Positions 8,619-18,516 of a stretch of 64,000 nt of DNA are shown here, piece by piece. How positions within the stretch are numbered: position 1 is the stretch's first letter; each line of letters opens with the position of its first letter. The notes beneath the pieces were generated by a model. The model ran no database searches. It saw only the letters and a list, made by a program, of their open reading frames with translations, and was not told where the DNA came from. The DNA is taken from assembly GCF_021654575.1 (NCBI RefSeq), contig NZ_AP024488.1, positions 2,937,501-3,001,500 on the forward strand. The letters are read 5' to 3'. Both the position numbers and the translations under genes were made by a program. Source of the stretch: Desulfoluna limicola. GTDB lineage: Bacteria > Desulfobacterota > Desulfobacteria > Desulfobacterales > Desulfolunaceae.

Positions 8619-9689
8619 TCACACAGCATCCCCCCAGGTGGTTTCGCCAGCGGCCTGGGCGTCCTCTTTGCCATCCCACACCCTCTTTATATTGCAGATT
8701 TCTTTTTCCACATCAAAAAAGCAGTCAACCATCTTCGGGTCGAACTGGGCCTCCCGGTTCTCTTTGATGGCGGCAAGGGCCCCCTCCACCGTCCAGGCCC
8801 CTTTGTAGGGACGCCGCATGGTCAATGCATCAAACACATCGGCAATGGCCACAATTCGAGCGCTCTCAGGAATGTCCTCACCGGCAAGGCCCTTGGGATA
8901 CCCTGTGCCGTCCCATTTTTCATGATGACAAAGGGCAATATCGGCGGCAAATCGAAACAAGGGGGTATCGCTCTTGGAAAGAATGCTGTGCCCGATGGTG
9001 GTGTGGCTTTTCATCACGTCCCACTCACTGCCGAAGAGTTTTCCCGGCTTTTTCAAGACGGTATCCGGAATTCCGATTTTCCCTGTGTCGTGCATGGGGG
9101 AGGCCAGTTTCAACATGGCGGCCCGCTCCACATGCCATCCGGCAGACCGGGCAATGGCTTCGGCATAGTCGGCCATGCGCCAGATGTGGACGCCGGTGTT
9201 GTCATCGTTGAAGTGGCCCGCCTCGCCGAGCATGTAAATGGCTGCTTTCTGGCTGGACTCAAGTTCAGAGGTCCGTTGTTCCACCAGCATGTTACAAGCC
9301 CTCTGCTCATCGTAGAGATGGAGATGGGTTGCCACACGGGCCAGCACGATGGGAGCGGAGACCGGCTTGGTGATGTAGTCCACGCCACCGACGTCAAACC
9401 CCCGGCGTTCATCTTCCACCTCGTCCATGGCGGTCACAAAAATCACCGGGATGGGGGCTGTCTGTGGATTTGCTTTTAGCCGCCGGCACACCTCATAGCC
9501 ATCCACCTCCGGCATCATGATGTCGAGAAGCACGATATCCGGTTTGACCTTGGAAGCGATGGAAAGGGCTTTCACGCCACTGGGAGCAAAGGCCAACTCA
9601 TATTTGTCCCCCAATATCTGGCCCAACAGCTTCAGGTTGTTGGGTTCGTCATCTACCACAAGAATCTTCCAGAGCTTGTCGGTCGCCAT
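8619..9689 (-). CDS. Response regulator with HD-GYP c-di-GMP phosphodiesterase domain
   Basis: A 356-residue RpfG-like protein. The receiver domain (about 5-120) has an acidic pair at KILVVDDEP, acceptor Asp in VLLDIMMPEVDG, and the conserved Lys in ITKPVS. The HD-GYP domain (about 150-335) shows HDTGKIGIP, two His in LCHHEKWDGTGYP, and IVAIADVFDAL. These are the complete metal and signature residues, so hydrolysis of cyclic-di-GMP is expected. I choose the ATG at 9689 with GAGGTG upstream; an ATG at 9713 would overlap the preceding gene. It is last in a three-gene operon and is the likely output of the upstream kinases. Confidence 0.93.
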   Translation of the reverse strand: MATDKLWKILVVDDEPNNLKLLGQILGDKYELAFAPSGVKALSIASKVKPDIVLLDIMMPEVDGYEVCRRLKANPQTAPIPVIFVTAMDEVEDERRGFDVGGVDYITKPVSAPIVLARVATHLHLYDEQRACNMLVEQRTSELESSQKAAIYMLGEAGHFNDDNTGVHIWRMADYAEAIARSAGWHVERAAMLKLASPMHDTGKIGIPDTVLKKPGKLFGSEWDVMKSHTTIGHSILSKSDTPLFRFAADIALCHHEKWDGTGYPKGLAGEDIPESARIVAIADVFDALTMRRPYKGAWTVEGALAAIKENREAQFDPKMVDCFFDVEKEICNIKRVWDGKEDAQAAGETTWGDAV

Positions 9690-9702
9690 AAACACCTCAA
9701 TG

Positions 9703-10797
9703 TTAGGGGCCATCTTCAGGGAGACGCATCACAAAGGTGGTCCCCTCGCCTTCAACCGTCAATACGCCCAGGCTTCCGCCATGGGCTTCCACAATCCCCT
9801 TTGCCATGTGAAGTCCCAGCCCGGTGCCCCCCGCCTTGGTTGTAAAGCGTTCTTCAAAAATATGGGGCAGCACATGTTCCGGGATACCGGGTCCGTTGTC
9901 GTGGATGGAAAAACAGACCCAAGGGGGTTCACGCCAGAGCCTCAAGGTGATCTTTTTCTCCTCCCGGGCCTCCACAGCCTGGCTGGCATTGACAAAAAGA
10001 TTCACGATCACCCGTTTAACCTGAGAGCCCTTGCACAGGATATGCGGCTCTTCATCGCAAAACGACCGCACCACCTCTCCACGAAACACCTTTCTGAACA
10101 TGTCCACGGGCTGAATCAGGGAGAAAAAGGCGTGTTCCTTCCTCTCTTCGCCAAGGCCATGGAGGTAGCTGGTAAAGCCCTGACAAATCTGCCGCCCTGT
10201 CAGAAAGGCATCCTTCACCATCTCGCAGGTGGCAACGATGGCCTCCCTCTCTTCGAACTCTTCGGGAATCAGGTCCGGCACCTCTTCAAAGAACATGGCC
10301 ACGGCAAGGATGTTGTTGATATCATGGGCCAGTCCCCCGGCCAGGAGCCCCAGTTCCGCCTTGTGCTGAAGCATGTCCGCTTCATGCTGCAAGAGCGAGA
10401 TGCTCTCCGTCAAAAGGTCCTTCTGATGTTTCAAAAGCAGGTGATTTCTTACCCGTGCTTTAACCACCGCCGCGCTGACGGGCTTGTTGAGGTAGTCCAC
10501 GGCCCCCACCTCAAACCCTTTTCTTTCATCCTCAACCTCTGCTTTGCCCGTCACAAAAATGACCGGGATATCGCAGCATGTCTCATCCTCCTTGAGCCGG
10601 ATGCAGACGGTATAGCCATCAAGATCGGGCATCATGATGTCCAGAAGAATAAGGTCCGGATTCATTTTCCGCGTCACGACAAGGGCCTTCTCTCCGCCGG
10701 TAGCAAACAACAGGTCGTATTCATCCTGAAGTATCTGCTGCATGAACTTCAGGTTGTTGGGCTCGTCGTCAACGATCAGAATTTTTTGTCTCGTCAT
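9703..10797 (-). CDS. Receiver-histidine kinase fusion protein
   Basis: A 364-residue soluble protein. An N-terminal receiver (about 1-120; acceptor Asp in LILLDIMMPDLDG) is followed by a short coiled segment, a histidine box GLAHDINNIL (about residues 158-167) and an ATPase domain with N (NLFVNASQAV), G1 (DNGPGIP), F (FTTKAGGTG) and G2 (GLGLHMAK) boxes. There is no membrane segment or PAS domain, so input must come through the receiver. The start at 10797 overlaps the end of the giant kinase gene by 29 nt. It may link the Hpt domain of that kinase to the HD-GYP protein encoded 13 bases downstream. Confidence 0.92.
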   Translation of the reverse strand: MTRQKILIVDDEPNNLKFMQQILQDEYDLLFATGGEKALVVTRKMNPDLILLDIMMPDLDGYTVCIRLKEDETCCDIPVIFVTGKAEVEDERKGFEVGAVDYLNKPVSAAVVKARVRNHLLLKHQKDLLTESISLLQHEADMLQHKAELGLLAGGLAHDINNILAVAMFFEEVPDLIPEEFEEREAIVATCEMVKDAFLTGRQICQGFTSYLHGLGEERKEHAFFSLIQPVDMFRKVFRGEVVRSFCDEEPHILCKGSQVKRVIVNLFVNASQAVEAREEKKITLRLWREPPWVCFSIHDNGPGIPEHVLPHIFEERFTTKAGGTGLGLHMAKGIVEAHGGSLGVLTVEGEGTTFVMRLPEDGP

Positions 10798-13700
10798 CTC
10801 CACCTGCCCCCACGACATGGATTCCCAGTCGTTCAGCCAGAGAAAGCGCTTTCATCCTGGCCTCGTCAAAGTCAAATCGTTCCAACTCGACCTGCACCGG
10901 CCTTAGCTGACTGGCCGTAAGGTAGCTTCGCAACTCGGTGAGACAGGGCTCCACCGCCGAAGGGCTGTAAAGCTCCAGAGCCTCCAACATCTCGCCAAAG
11001 AGACGTGTCAATTCAGGAAGATTCAGCTCCTTTGTCGGGCCCTCTTCCGGTTTTGTAAGGGGGCCGGCGCTTTTGATGGATGCAATCACGGCATGAAAGG
11101 CATCGGCCAACGCACCCAGCCGCCCTTTCGCCTCATCAAATCGGCCATCCGTCATCAACGCATTCATCTCTTCGGAGATCGCAAACACATCGACCATGGA
11201 TAGGTTGCCCGCCACGCCCTTCAGGGTGTGGATCAGCTGCCGGGCCTCATCCAGCTCCCCGCTTTGAAGGTGGCCCTCAAGGGTTTCGGTGACCTTGCCG
11301 TACCGCTCAGCAAAACTCCGAAGCGCATCGAAAAAGGCATCCCGGTCCCGCCATGTCGAGACCCCCTGCTTCACATCCACCCCGTTAAGGGTGGGAACCC
11401 CCGATACATCCGGGTTTTTCCCGTCTGCCCCCCCCCGCACCATGGGTGTCCCCCACCCTTGCGGTACCACATCCTCCATCACCTTGAAGAGGTGCCCGAA
11501 ATCGATGGGCTTGGACACCACGGCATCCATACCCGCCTCCAGGTCTTCCTCCCTCTCCTCTTTGGTGACGCTTGCCGTCATGGCGATGATGGGAACAGAC
11601 CTCTCAGCGCCCGCCTCCATTTCACGAATACGCCGGGTGGCCTCAAGCCCATCCATCACCGGCATCTGAATATCCATAAGAATAAGGTCAAAGGAGTCTT
11701 GGCGAACGCTTTCCACGGCCTCCCGGCCGTCCCAGGCCACACGCACCTCATGCCCCTGTTCCTCCAGACGAATGGTGGCAAGCTTGACGTTGGCCTCCAC
11801 ATCTTCAACCAGAAGCACCCGGAAACAGCGCTTCGGTTCACGAAGAATGGCATTGCCCTCCTCCCGGCCGTCTCCCCCTGCCTGGAATCGATCCACACGG
11901 CGCAGGTCGATGGTAAAATAAAAGGTGCTGCCCTTCCCTTCGGTGCTCTCAACCCAGATTTTGCCGTTCATGAGCTCCACCAGCTGGTTGGAAATCGTCG
12001 TTCCGAGCCCTGTGCCACCAAAGCGACGGGTGATGGAACTGTCGGCCTGGGAAAAAGGCTCAAAAATCTGGGTCAGGCGCTTCGCAGCAATCCCAATGCC
12101 TGTGTCCGACACGGCAAACTGCAACGTCTTCCCTTCTCCCACAGGCTTGACGCTGACAATCACCTCGCCCTCTTCCGTAAATTTTATGGCATTGCCGATG
12201 AGGTTGATAAGAATCTGCTTCAGGCGAAGGGCATCCCCGAGAAAAGAGCCCGACAGAGCGGGGTGGATCTCCAGGTGCATGGTGAGCCCTTTCTCCCGGG
12301 CCTTGACGTTCATGATCTCGCAGGTCTGGTTCATGACCGTGGCAAGGTGGAAGGGCTCCTCTTCGATCTCCAGCTTGCCGCTTTCCAGCTTGCTGATATC
12401 CAGGATGTCATTGATCAGGCTCAAGAGCCCCTTTGCCGAAGAGAAGGCAATGGAGAGGTACTGATGGACATTGTCCGGAAGCGAGGTACCTTCCAGGGCC
12501 AGCTCCAGAAACCCCAGGATGGAATTCATGGGTGTGCGGATTTCATGACTCATGTTGGCCAGAAAATGACTCTTGGCCCGGGTCGCCTCCTCGGCCTTGT
12601 CCCGTGCTGCCATGATCTCCAGCTCCATCTGCTTGCGCTCGGTAATATCAATAAGCCAACCGAGGATGGCTTTCTGCCCCTCATACTCTACCGAATAAAA
12701 GGTACTCAGGACATCGAGGGGACATCCGTTGTGACCGTGCACCGTCAGCTCAAGATCCCTGACAATCCCCTTCGTCTGAATCTCAGTCCGGACCTGGTGC
12801 CGGTCCTCCACGTTGAGATACATCTGGTGAGTAGAATCCCCCACCCCCAGATTGGTGATTTCTGAAAATCGAGGGTTCAGCCACTGCACCACCTCATCCA
12901 CGGAAATTCCGACCCCCACGGGGCTTGTCTCCAGGATCTTCTGGAGCTGTTCTCGCTCCCGGGCCAGCTCACCCTGGGAGTCTGCCAGCCTGGCCAGGGC
13001 CTCTTCTGCCCGAGTTCTCTGCCCGGTGGCATCCTCCATCAGCTGCAGGGCCTCATCTTTGGCATGGTCCAACGCCTCATTGGAAGCCCTCAGCTCTTCG
13101 GTATGCCTCCGGCGCTGCATGTCTGCCTCGCAGCGCTGCCATACATGGCCCACCTGCCCTACCAGGGTTTCGATGAGGGGGGTGATCTGGGGCAGGATCG
13201 ATGCCTTTCCCCGCTCCTGTGAACGAATGGTGAAAATACCGACACACGCCTCCCCGGCGAAAAGGGGGAAACTGGCACAGCTGCCAAAGTCATGGATCTG
13301 CCCAGACTCACGACAGCCATCAAAGAGGGGCGCCCCTTGAATATCGGGAACGACAACGGGCTCTCCGGTCTCCATTACCTTCGCCTGGCAAGGACAGCGC
13401 CCCACCCAGAGCCGTGATGCCTCCTCGTCCTGTGGAAAAGGATGAATGTCCCCCGTGCCATCGGGAAGCCCGATGCACGCCATGGAGAGGGGAAGGTACT
13501 GAACCGTGGCACGCCGAGCGACGGCAGCGACCTCCTCGATGGTCTCGCAGCGGGAGAACTCTATCCCTGCCTTATGCAACCCTTCCGCCCACTTCGCCCG
13601 CATGGAGAGTGCCTCTTCTGCCCGCCTCTGTTTCAAAATCACCATCAGGTTGTTCACAAACAGATTGAGCTGACGGGTATCGGACTCGTCATAAAAGTCA

Positions 13701-16700
13701 CCCTTGTTGCCCACCCCGGCCACGCCGACAATGTGTTCGCCATCAAAAATGGGGATGCTCATGTGGCGGATCAGTTCAAAATGGCCTTGGGGAAGCCCAT
13801 TGCCACCACACATACCCCTATAATCGTTATGGATAACCGCCCGACGCTCACGTACACTGTCCGCCCACACCCCCGCCTTTTCCAAAGGATAATGGGTGGT
13901 GGCCTCCATGTCGCATCCCTTCAAGACCTCCCTGGACCACGAATTCAGGGTGAGGCTCTTCATCTCCTCATCATAGAAGTGCAGGTACCCCACCTTGCTT
14001 CGGGTCAACCTCACCCCCTGTTCCAAGGCAAAATCGCTGAGCTCCTGCTCCGAATCCCACCTCCCCTGGCTCAGCTGCAAAAGTGATTCAAGGCGCTCCT
14101 CATTCAACCTGAGCGCCTCCTCTGCCGCCTTGATTTCCGTCACATTTTCGTGGGCCACCACCACCCGGGAAGGGCCCGTTTGATCCAGCCGGTTGACCCG
14201 AAGGCTGAACCACCGCCTCTCCACCGGGCTGTGACAGGGGTATGTGGTAAAAAAGTGCTGCCGCCCCCCTCGGATCACCTCCAGAGTGCCCTCATAAACC
14301 CTGGTCGCGTCCTCAGATTCAGGCCCTGAGGCCATGCGGCACACCTCCAGGTAGTTCGTCCCGATGCCCCCGTCCTCCTCACTGCCACCATTGGCAATGG
14401 CGAACTCCCGCCATGCGGCGTTGACGGCCAGAATGGTCCCGTTGACTCCCAACACGGCAATATGGGCGGAGATGCCATCCAAAACCGACTGGAGAAAGGT
14501 TTCGGACGCCCGTAAATTTTCCTCTGCCCTCTTCCGATCCGTGATGTCGTTGCCCATGGACAGCAATGAGATAATGCGATCCTCTTCGTCCATGACGGGT
14601 ATCATGGTGAAATCAACGAAATGTGCACGCCCCCGGGTATCCAGGTGGGTCACCTCGAACCCCACCTGCTCGCCGGCAGCCGCATCCCGAACCGCTCCAA
14701 GCACCTTCCCTTGAAGGTCCGGAGAGTGGGCCCACCAGGGCCCGTCCCAGAAGAGTGTCCCGAGCAACGCCTCAGGCTTGGTTCCGGTCATATCCAGGGC
14801 CATCTGATTTACTTCCATGATGCGGCCCGAGGTATCCAGGATCGTCATCAGCTGCACGCTCTGATCAAAGATACCGCGAAACTTCTTCTCACGCCTCTGA
14901 AGCTCTTCATGGCGCTCCTCCGCCACCGACTCCCAATCATCGCGGGCCTTTTTCAAGTTGCGTTGAGTCTGTTCCACGTTAAGGAAGACAAACCCGGAAA
15001 GCAGGGTCATGAGCAGCATGGTAAAACCGATAACGCTCACCACCACACGCCTGTTGGCCCTATAGGTGGTGAGAACCTCCTCCTCGTCGATCTCAGCGGC
15101 CATCCCGACCTGCAGGTCCTCACTCCACAGCCAGGCCCCAAGAACACGCACGCCCCGATAGTCACGATATCCCGCCACATCAACCCCGGAATCTCCGGAA
15201 ATGGCTGAGGAAGCCATGCGGGTCAATGCCTGATCTTGTTCCGGTCCCGTCGTGCCCCCCCCCTTGCGAAGGTCGGCCATGGGGTCGCTGACGCGCACGG
15301 TGAGAACAGAAGAGTTTTCCGGGGGGAGTATCCCGAGTTGAACCAGTTCGTTTTCAAACCGGCTCCTGGAGAGAAGGAACCCATCGCGATCAAACGCATA
15401 GGTCTCCCCTGTCTTCCCGATGAGGCCGATCTGGCACAACCGCGTAAATTCCTCCGACGGATCAAGGCGTCGCGTCACCACGGCAAAAACCGAACCGTCG
15501 GCATTTTTAAGGGGGGCGGCGATGAAGCTCGTTGCAAGTCTCTCTTTCCCCCCCTTCAACAGGGGGACATCGGTACGAATGGGCGGGACAAACACGGTAC
15601 TCCCGGAAAAAGCAGCCGCCATCAGGTCCGGCCGCTGCTCGGCAATGAGGTTTGTCCAGCCGATGTTTTCATCCCGCATGGAGGCGATGTTGGTGTAATC
15701 CTTTGCGATAATGAAAAAGCCTTCCTGCCAGTGGCTCGACCCCGTGCTGCGAAAATAGGTGCGCAGAGCCTTGAGGGGTTTACTCTTCAAAAGGGAATCC
15801 CGTGTCCGCGGGCTCATCACCAGCTGCTTTGCCAGGGCCACGAGCCGGGGATCGCGGGCATACTCTTCCACGTGCTCCTTCTGCCCCTCTATCGACTCCG
15901 TCAAGGCAGCGTGCGTTGCGGTCAGGACAATGCTCAGAGAACTGCCCATGCCCTGCCTGATCCGTTTCTCCAGATCTCGTATGCCGAACCAGGCATAAGA
16001 GATAACCGCGGCCACCAACACCGTCCCCGCAACAACCCCCACAGCCTGCAAGCCGTAAGTGCGAAACACTTCGGGGAAGACGTTTCCAGCCTGACGAAGC
16101 AGCACCCACATGCTTAACGTCAACAGGGCAAGAATCAGGAGTGTAAACCCCAGCATCTGCTCGATGTGGCCGGCATTAACCTCCTGTTCCAACGTGCGTG
16201 ACACAGGTTCCGTCATCCATTTCTGATGAATCCCTCGAATTTCAGACCGGGAAACAGAGGCCAGGGCCTTGTCGAGAATCCCCCGCAACACAGGCCTGTC
16301 CTTTCGCACCCCGATGGCCAGGGGCACAGGTGCCTCCGTGGTTCGCCCCATCACCTTGAGGTTCGTCATCACCTCCTTTTCAAGAAGGTGAACCGCCACT
16401 GCCCGGTTACCCACATAGGCATCCACTTCCCCCCGGGAGACCGCATCCAGGCAGTCACTGGTGGTGGGGTATTCACGGACCCTTATCGTCGGCTCTTCAC
16501 GCTGGAACTTGGCAATGGTGAAATAACTTGTCTCCAAGGCCACGCTCTTGCCTCGGAGGCTCTCCTCTCCTTCGAAGTAGGGCCCGTCACGCTTGCCCAC
16601 GATCACCTGGGGAGTGGTCAGGTAGGGGCTGGTAAACTCGAAGAAGGCCTCGCGCTCTTTTTTCGGGGTGATGTCCATCAGGGCATCGAGTTCCCCGGAC

Positions 16701-17890
16701 ATCACGGCGGCCATGTTCTTTTTAAAAGGCCCCGGAACCACCTCAAGGATCCCACCCAGGCGGCGGTTGAGCACATGGAGGTAATCCATACCGATCCCCC
16801 GTGGCACGCCTTGGGCATCCAGATAGTTCATGGGAGGCCAGGCATTCATTACGCCCACACGAAGCTTGGGGTGTTCGGAGAGCCAGGCTCTCTCCTGCGT
16901 TGTCAGGGGCAAGCCCCCCCACCTCGCCCCTTCACCGACAGGGCTGTAACGGAGGAAGCCTTTGAGGTCGAAAGAGCCCCGGATTTTCCCTGCCCGTTGA
17001 TAGACGTCAGCGATACTTACATAGCGGGTTCGCGTCACCGTCCCCAGCGGGGTGAATTCCGGCTGAATCATGACGCGAGTCAGCTGGGCCTCGTACGCCA
17101 ACTGCTCCCTGGTCCTTCCGGAACCGTACCTCTCCCTGATGAGATCAATCATCTCGTCAGGGTTGGCGAGGGCGTACTCCCATCCTTTAAGGGTGGCACG
17201 AACCATCTTCTCCACACGCTCCGGATGCGCCTCTGTTTCCCTTTGCGTGGTGAAGAGGTTATCCCCATAAAAGTCAATATTGTAATCCACCGGGTTGATG
17301 ATATTCACGTCAACACCGCGACTCTTGAAAAGGAAGGGCTCATCCGTCACGTAAGCGGACATGACATCCACTTTTCCGGTGATGAGGTCTTCAGGCAGGT
17401 AGGAGTGCTCCAGGACAGTAACCTGATCCGGGCCTTCCGGCGCAAATTGAAGCATGGCAAGAAGGGAGGCATCCTCCCCGGGAAAGAGCATCACCTTCTT
17501 TCCGGCCATGTCATAAGGGGTGACAATCCCCGACTCTTTTAGGGAAAGTAAAACCAAGGGGGAGTGCTGAAAAACCTGCTTGAGAACCACCACCGGCTCG
17601 CCCTTCATCCTCTCAACCAGCAGACGGGTATCCCCCACACCGTAGTCGGCTTTGCCGGTCAGCACCGACACCACCGGGTCCATGCCCTCTTCAAACACCT
17701 TCAACCGGACATCAAGCCCCTCATCGGCGTAAAATCCCTTTTCCACTGCGGCATAGTAACCGGCGAACTGAAACCTGTGAAACCAGCGAAGCTGAAGCGT
17801 CACCGGTTCCTCTTGAGCCGACGCGGCAAGGGGCCAGGGGAACATGCTCATCAGAACAACCAGCAAAAGAGCAAAAACCGATGGGGCCAT
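10769..17890 (-). CDS. Giant hybrid sensor kinase, NMT1 + SBP3 + Cache + PAS/GAF + HK-REC-Hpt
   Basis: A 2373-residue BvgS-like hybrid kinase. Order, with approximate residues: signal peptide ending AASA (1-25); NMT1/THI5-like binding domain (26-330); SBP_bac_3 domain (345-580, LRVGVMNAWPPMNYL); two membrane segments (590-645); dCache-like sensor (650-920); membrane segment (940-965); PAS (1000-1110); PAS (1120-1235); GAF (1265-1430); GAF (1440-1590); coiled coil; PAS (1650-1765); HisKA with HEIRTPMN (His about 1781); ATPase; receiver (acceptor Asp in LILMDIQMP, about 2075); Hpt (LIHTLKG, about 2222). I chose the ATG at 17890 because it begins the signal peptide and has GGAGGT 12 bases upstream; in-frame ATGs 87 and 162 bases further upstream (17977, 18052) have no good ribosome site. 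First gene of a three-gene operon. Confidence 0.92.
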   Translation of the reverse strand: MAPSVFALLLVVLMSMFPWPLAASAQEEPVTLQLRWFHRFQFAGYYAAVEKGFYADEGLDVRLKVFEEGMDPVVSVLTGKADYGVGDTRLLVERMKGEPVVVLKQVFQHSPLVLLSLKESGIVTPYDMAGKKVMLFPGEDASLLAMLQFAPEGPDQVTVLEHSYLPEDLITGKVDVMSAYVTDEPFLFKSRGVDVNIINPVDYNIDFYGDNLFTTQRETEAHPERVEKMVRATLKGWEYALANPDEMIDLIRERYGSGRTREQLAYEAQLTRVMIQPEFTPLGTVTRTRYVSIADVYQRAGKIRGSFDLKGFLRYSPVGEGARWGGLPLTTQERAWLSEHPKLRVGVMNAWPPMNYLDAQGVPRGIGMDYLHVLNRRLGGILEVVPGPFKKNMAAVMSGELDALMDITPKKEREAFFEFTSPYLTTPQVIVGKRDGPYFEGEESLRGKSVALETSYFTIAKFQREEPTIRVREYPTTSDCLDAVSRGEVDAYVGNRAVAVHLLEKEVMTNLKVMGRTTEAPVPLAIGVRKDRPVLRGILDKALASVSRSEIRGIHQKWMTEPVSRTLEQEVNAGHIEQMLGFTLLILALLTLSMWVLLRQAGNVFPEVFRTYGLQAVGVVAGTVLVAAVISYAWFGIRDLEKRIRQGMGSSLSIVLTATHAALTESIEGQKEHVEEYARDPRLVALAKQLVMSPRTRDSLLKSKPLKALRTYFRSTGSSHWQEGFFIIAKDYTNIASMRDENIGWTNLIAEQRPDLMAAAFSGSTVFVPPIRTDVPLLKGGKERLATSFIAAPLKNADGSVFAVVTRRLDPSEEFTRLCQIGLIGKTGETYAFDRDGFLLSRSRFENELVQLGILPPENSSVLTVRVSDPMADLRKGGGTTGPEQDQALTRMASSAISGDSGVDVAGYRDYRGVRVLGAWLWSEDLQVGMAAEIDEEEVLTTYRANRRVVVSVIGFTMLLMTLLSGFVFLNVEQTQRNLKKARDDWESVAEERHEELQRREKKFRGIFDQSVQLMTILDTSGRIMEVNQMALDMTGTKPEALLGTLFWDGPWWAHSPDLQGKVLGAVRDAAAGEQVGFEVTHLDTRGRAHFVDFTMIPVMDEEDRIISLLSMGNDITDRKRAEENLRASETFLQSVLDGISAHIAVLGVNGTILAVNAAWREFAIANGGSEEDGGIGTNYLEVCRMASGPESEDATRVYEGTLEVIRGGRQHFFTTYPCHSPVERRWFSLRVNRLDQTGPSRVVVAHENVTEIKAAEEALRLNEERLESLLQLSQGRWDSEQELSDFALEQGVRLTRSKVGYLHFYDEEMKSLTLNSWSREVLKGCDMEATTHYPLEKAGVWADSVRERRAVIHNDYRGMCGGNGLPQGHFELIRHMSIPIFDGEHIVGVAGVGNKGDFYDESDTRQLNLFVNNLMVILKQRRAEEALSMRAKWAEGLHKAGIEFSRCETIEEVAAVARRATVQYLPLSMACIGLPDGTGDIHPFPQDEEASRLWVGRCPCQAKVMETGEPVVVPDIQGAPLFDGCRESGQIHDFGSCASFPLFAGEACVGIFTIRSQERGKASILPQITPLIETLVGQVGHVWQRCEADMQRRRHTEELRASNEALDHAKDEALQLMEDATGQRTRAEEALARLADSQGELAREREQLQKILETSPVGVGISVDEVVQWLNPRFSEITNLGVGDSTHQMYLNVEDRHQVRTEIQTKGIVRDLELTVHGHNGCPLDVLSTFYSVEYEGQKAILGWLIDITERKQMELEIMAARDKAEEATRAKSHFLANMSHEIRTPMNSILGFLELALEGTSLPDNVHQYLSIAFSSAKGLLSLINDILDISKLESGKLEIEEEPFHLATVMNQTCEIMNVKAREKGLTMHLEIHPALSGSFLGDALRLKQILINLIGNAIKFTEEGEVIVSVKPVGEGKTLQFAVSDTGIGIAAKRLTQIFEPFSQADSSITRRFGGTGLGTTISNQLVELMNGKIWVESTEGKGSTFYFTIDLRRVDRFQAGGDGREEGNAILREPKRCFRVLLVEDVEANVKLATIRLEEQGHEVRVAWDGREAVESVRQDSFDLILMDIQMPVMDGLEATRRIREMEAGAERSVPIIAMTASVTKEEREEDLEAGMDAVVSKPIDFGHLFKVMEDVVPQGWGTPMVRGGADGKNPDVSGVPTLNGVDVKQGVSTWRDRDAFFDALRSFAERYGKVTETLEGHLQSGELDEARQLIHTLKGVAGNLSMVDVFAISEEMNALMTDGRFDEAKGRLGALADAFHAVIASIKSAGPLTKPEEGPTKELNLPELTRLFGEMLEALELYSPSAVEPCLTELRSYLTASQLRPVQVELERFDFDEARMKALSLAERLGIHVVGAGGDDETKNSDR

Positions 17891-18516
17891 AGAAAAAACG
17901 CACCTCCGGCCTGTGAGTTCTGTTGGACGGCGAATCAGCGAAACAACACCGTGACATTGGACAGGTGAATCTTCCATTGAGTAGTCCACATTGATTGTAA
18001 TACTTGATGAGAAAAGAGCTGAAAAAGTGCTCGAAGAAAAGAAGCTATCCATCCTTTCGATGGGATTTTTCCTTATATGATGCAGAAATTTTTACCAAAT
18101 TACAACAGCGGCATCACGCACCAAACAACCACTTGAATTATCCTGACAATACGCTACAATACTTGCCACCAACACGGAGAGTTCACACCCTACCGACACA
18201 GCCAAACAATACATATAAATATCAGGCAGCTAAACACGCCCCACAAGTAAAAAACTGCAAGCCAGATTGTACGTATCAGAAACAGGGTTCCGCCGTTGAC
18301 CCGTGACCCTGTGCACGAAACCTGCCCACCCCGGATGATCATACGACAAGGGCACCATCCGGGACACATGGCACACCACGCCACCCACGTCTAATAACGG
18401 CCCCCATTTCGCGGCGTATATTAAGGCACGTTTGTGCGCTGACGTTGATCATGTCACCCTGCGAACGGGGGCCGGAGTGTCATCACCTTCAATGACCCCA
18501 CATCATGAGGTACCCC
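17891..18516. promoter_or_regulatory. Divergent promoter region, kinase and phosphoesterase
   Basis: About 625 bases, AT-rich from 17985 to 18290, separating two divergently transcribed units. A plus-strand sigma-70-like pair is visible (TTGAAT 18133-18138, TACAAT 18155-18160). An 8-bp inverted repeat CCCGGATG/CATCCGGG lies at 18330-18363 in the phosphoesterase leader. No coding frame is convincing. Confidence 0.5.
18133..18160 (+). promoter_or_regulatory. Candidate sigma-70 promoter of phosphoesterase gene
   Basis: TTGAAT, 16-nt spacer, TACAAT, in the AT-rich part of the divergent region. It implies a leader of roughly 350 nt before the start at 18517. Confidence 0.4.

Noticed and set aside
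11228..12865. Plus-strand open frame of 545 codons inside the giant kinase gene
   Set aside because: It lies antisense to clear HisKA, ATPase and receiver motifs. Its composition is rich in His, Pro and Arg as expected for a shadow of GC-rich coding sequence. The same holds for long frames at 6412-7431, 8217-9479, 9517-10920 and 16226-17542.
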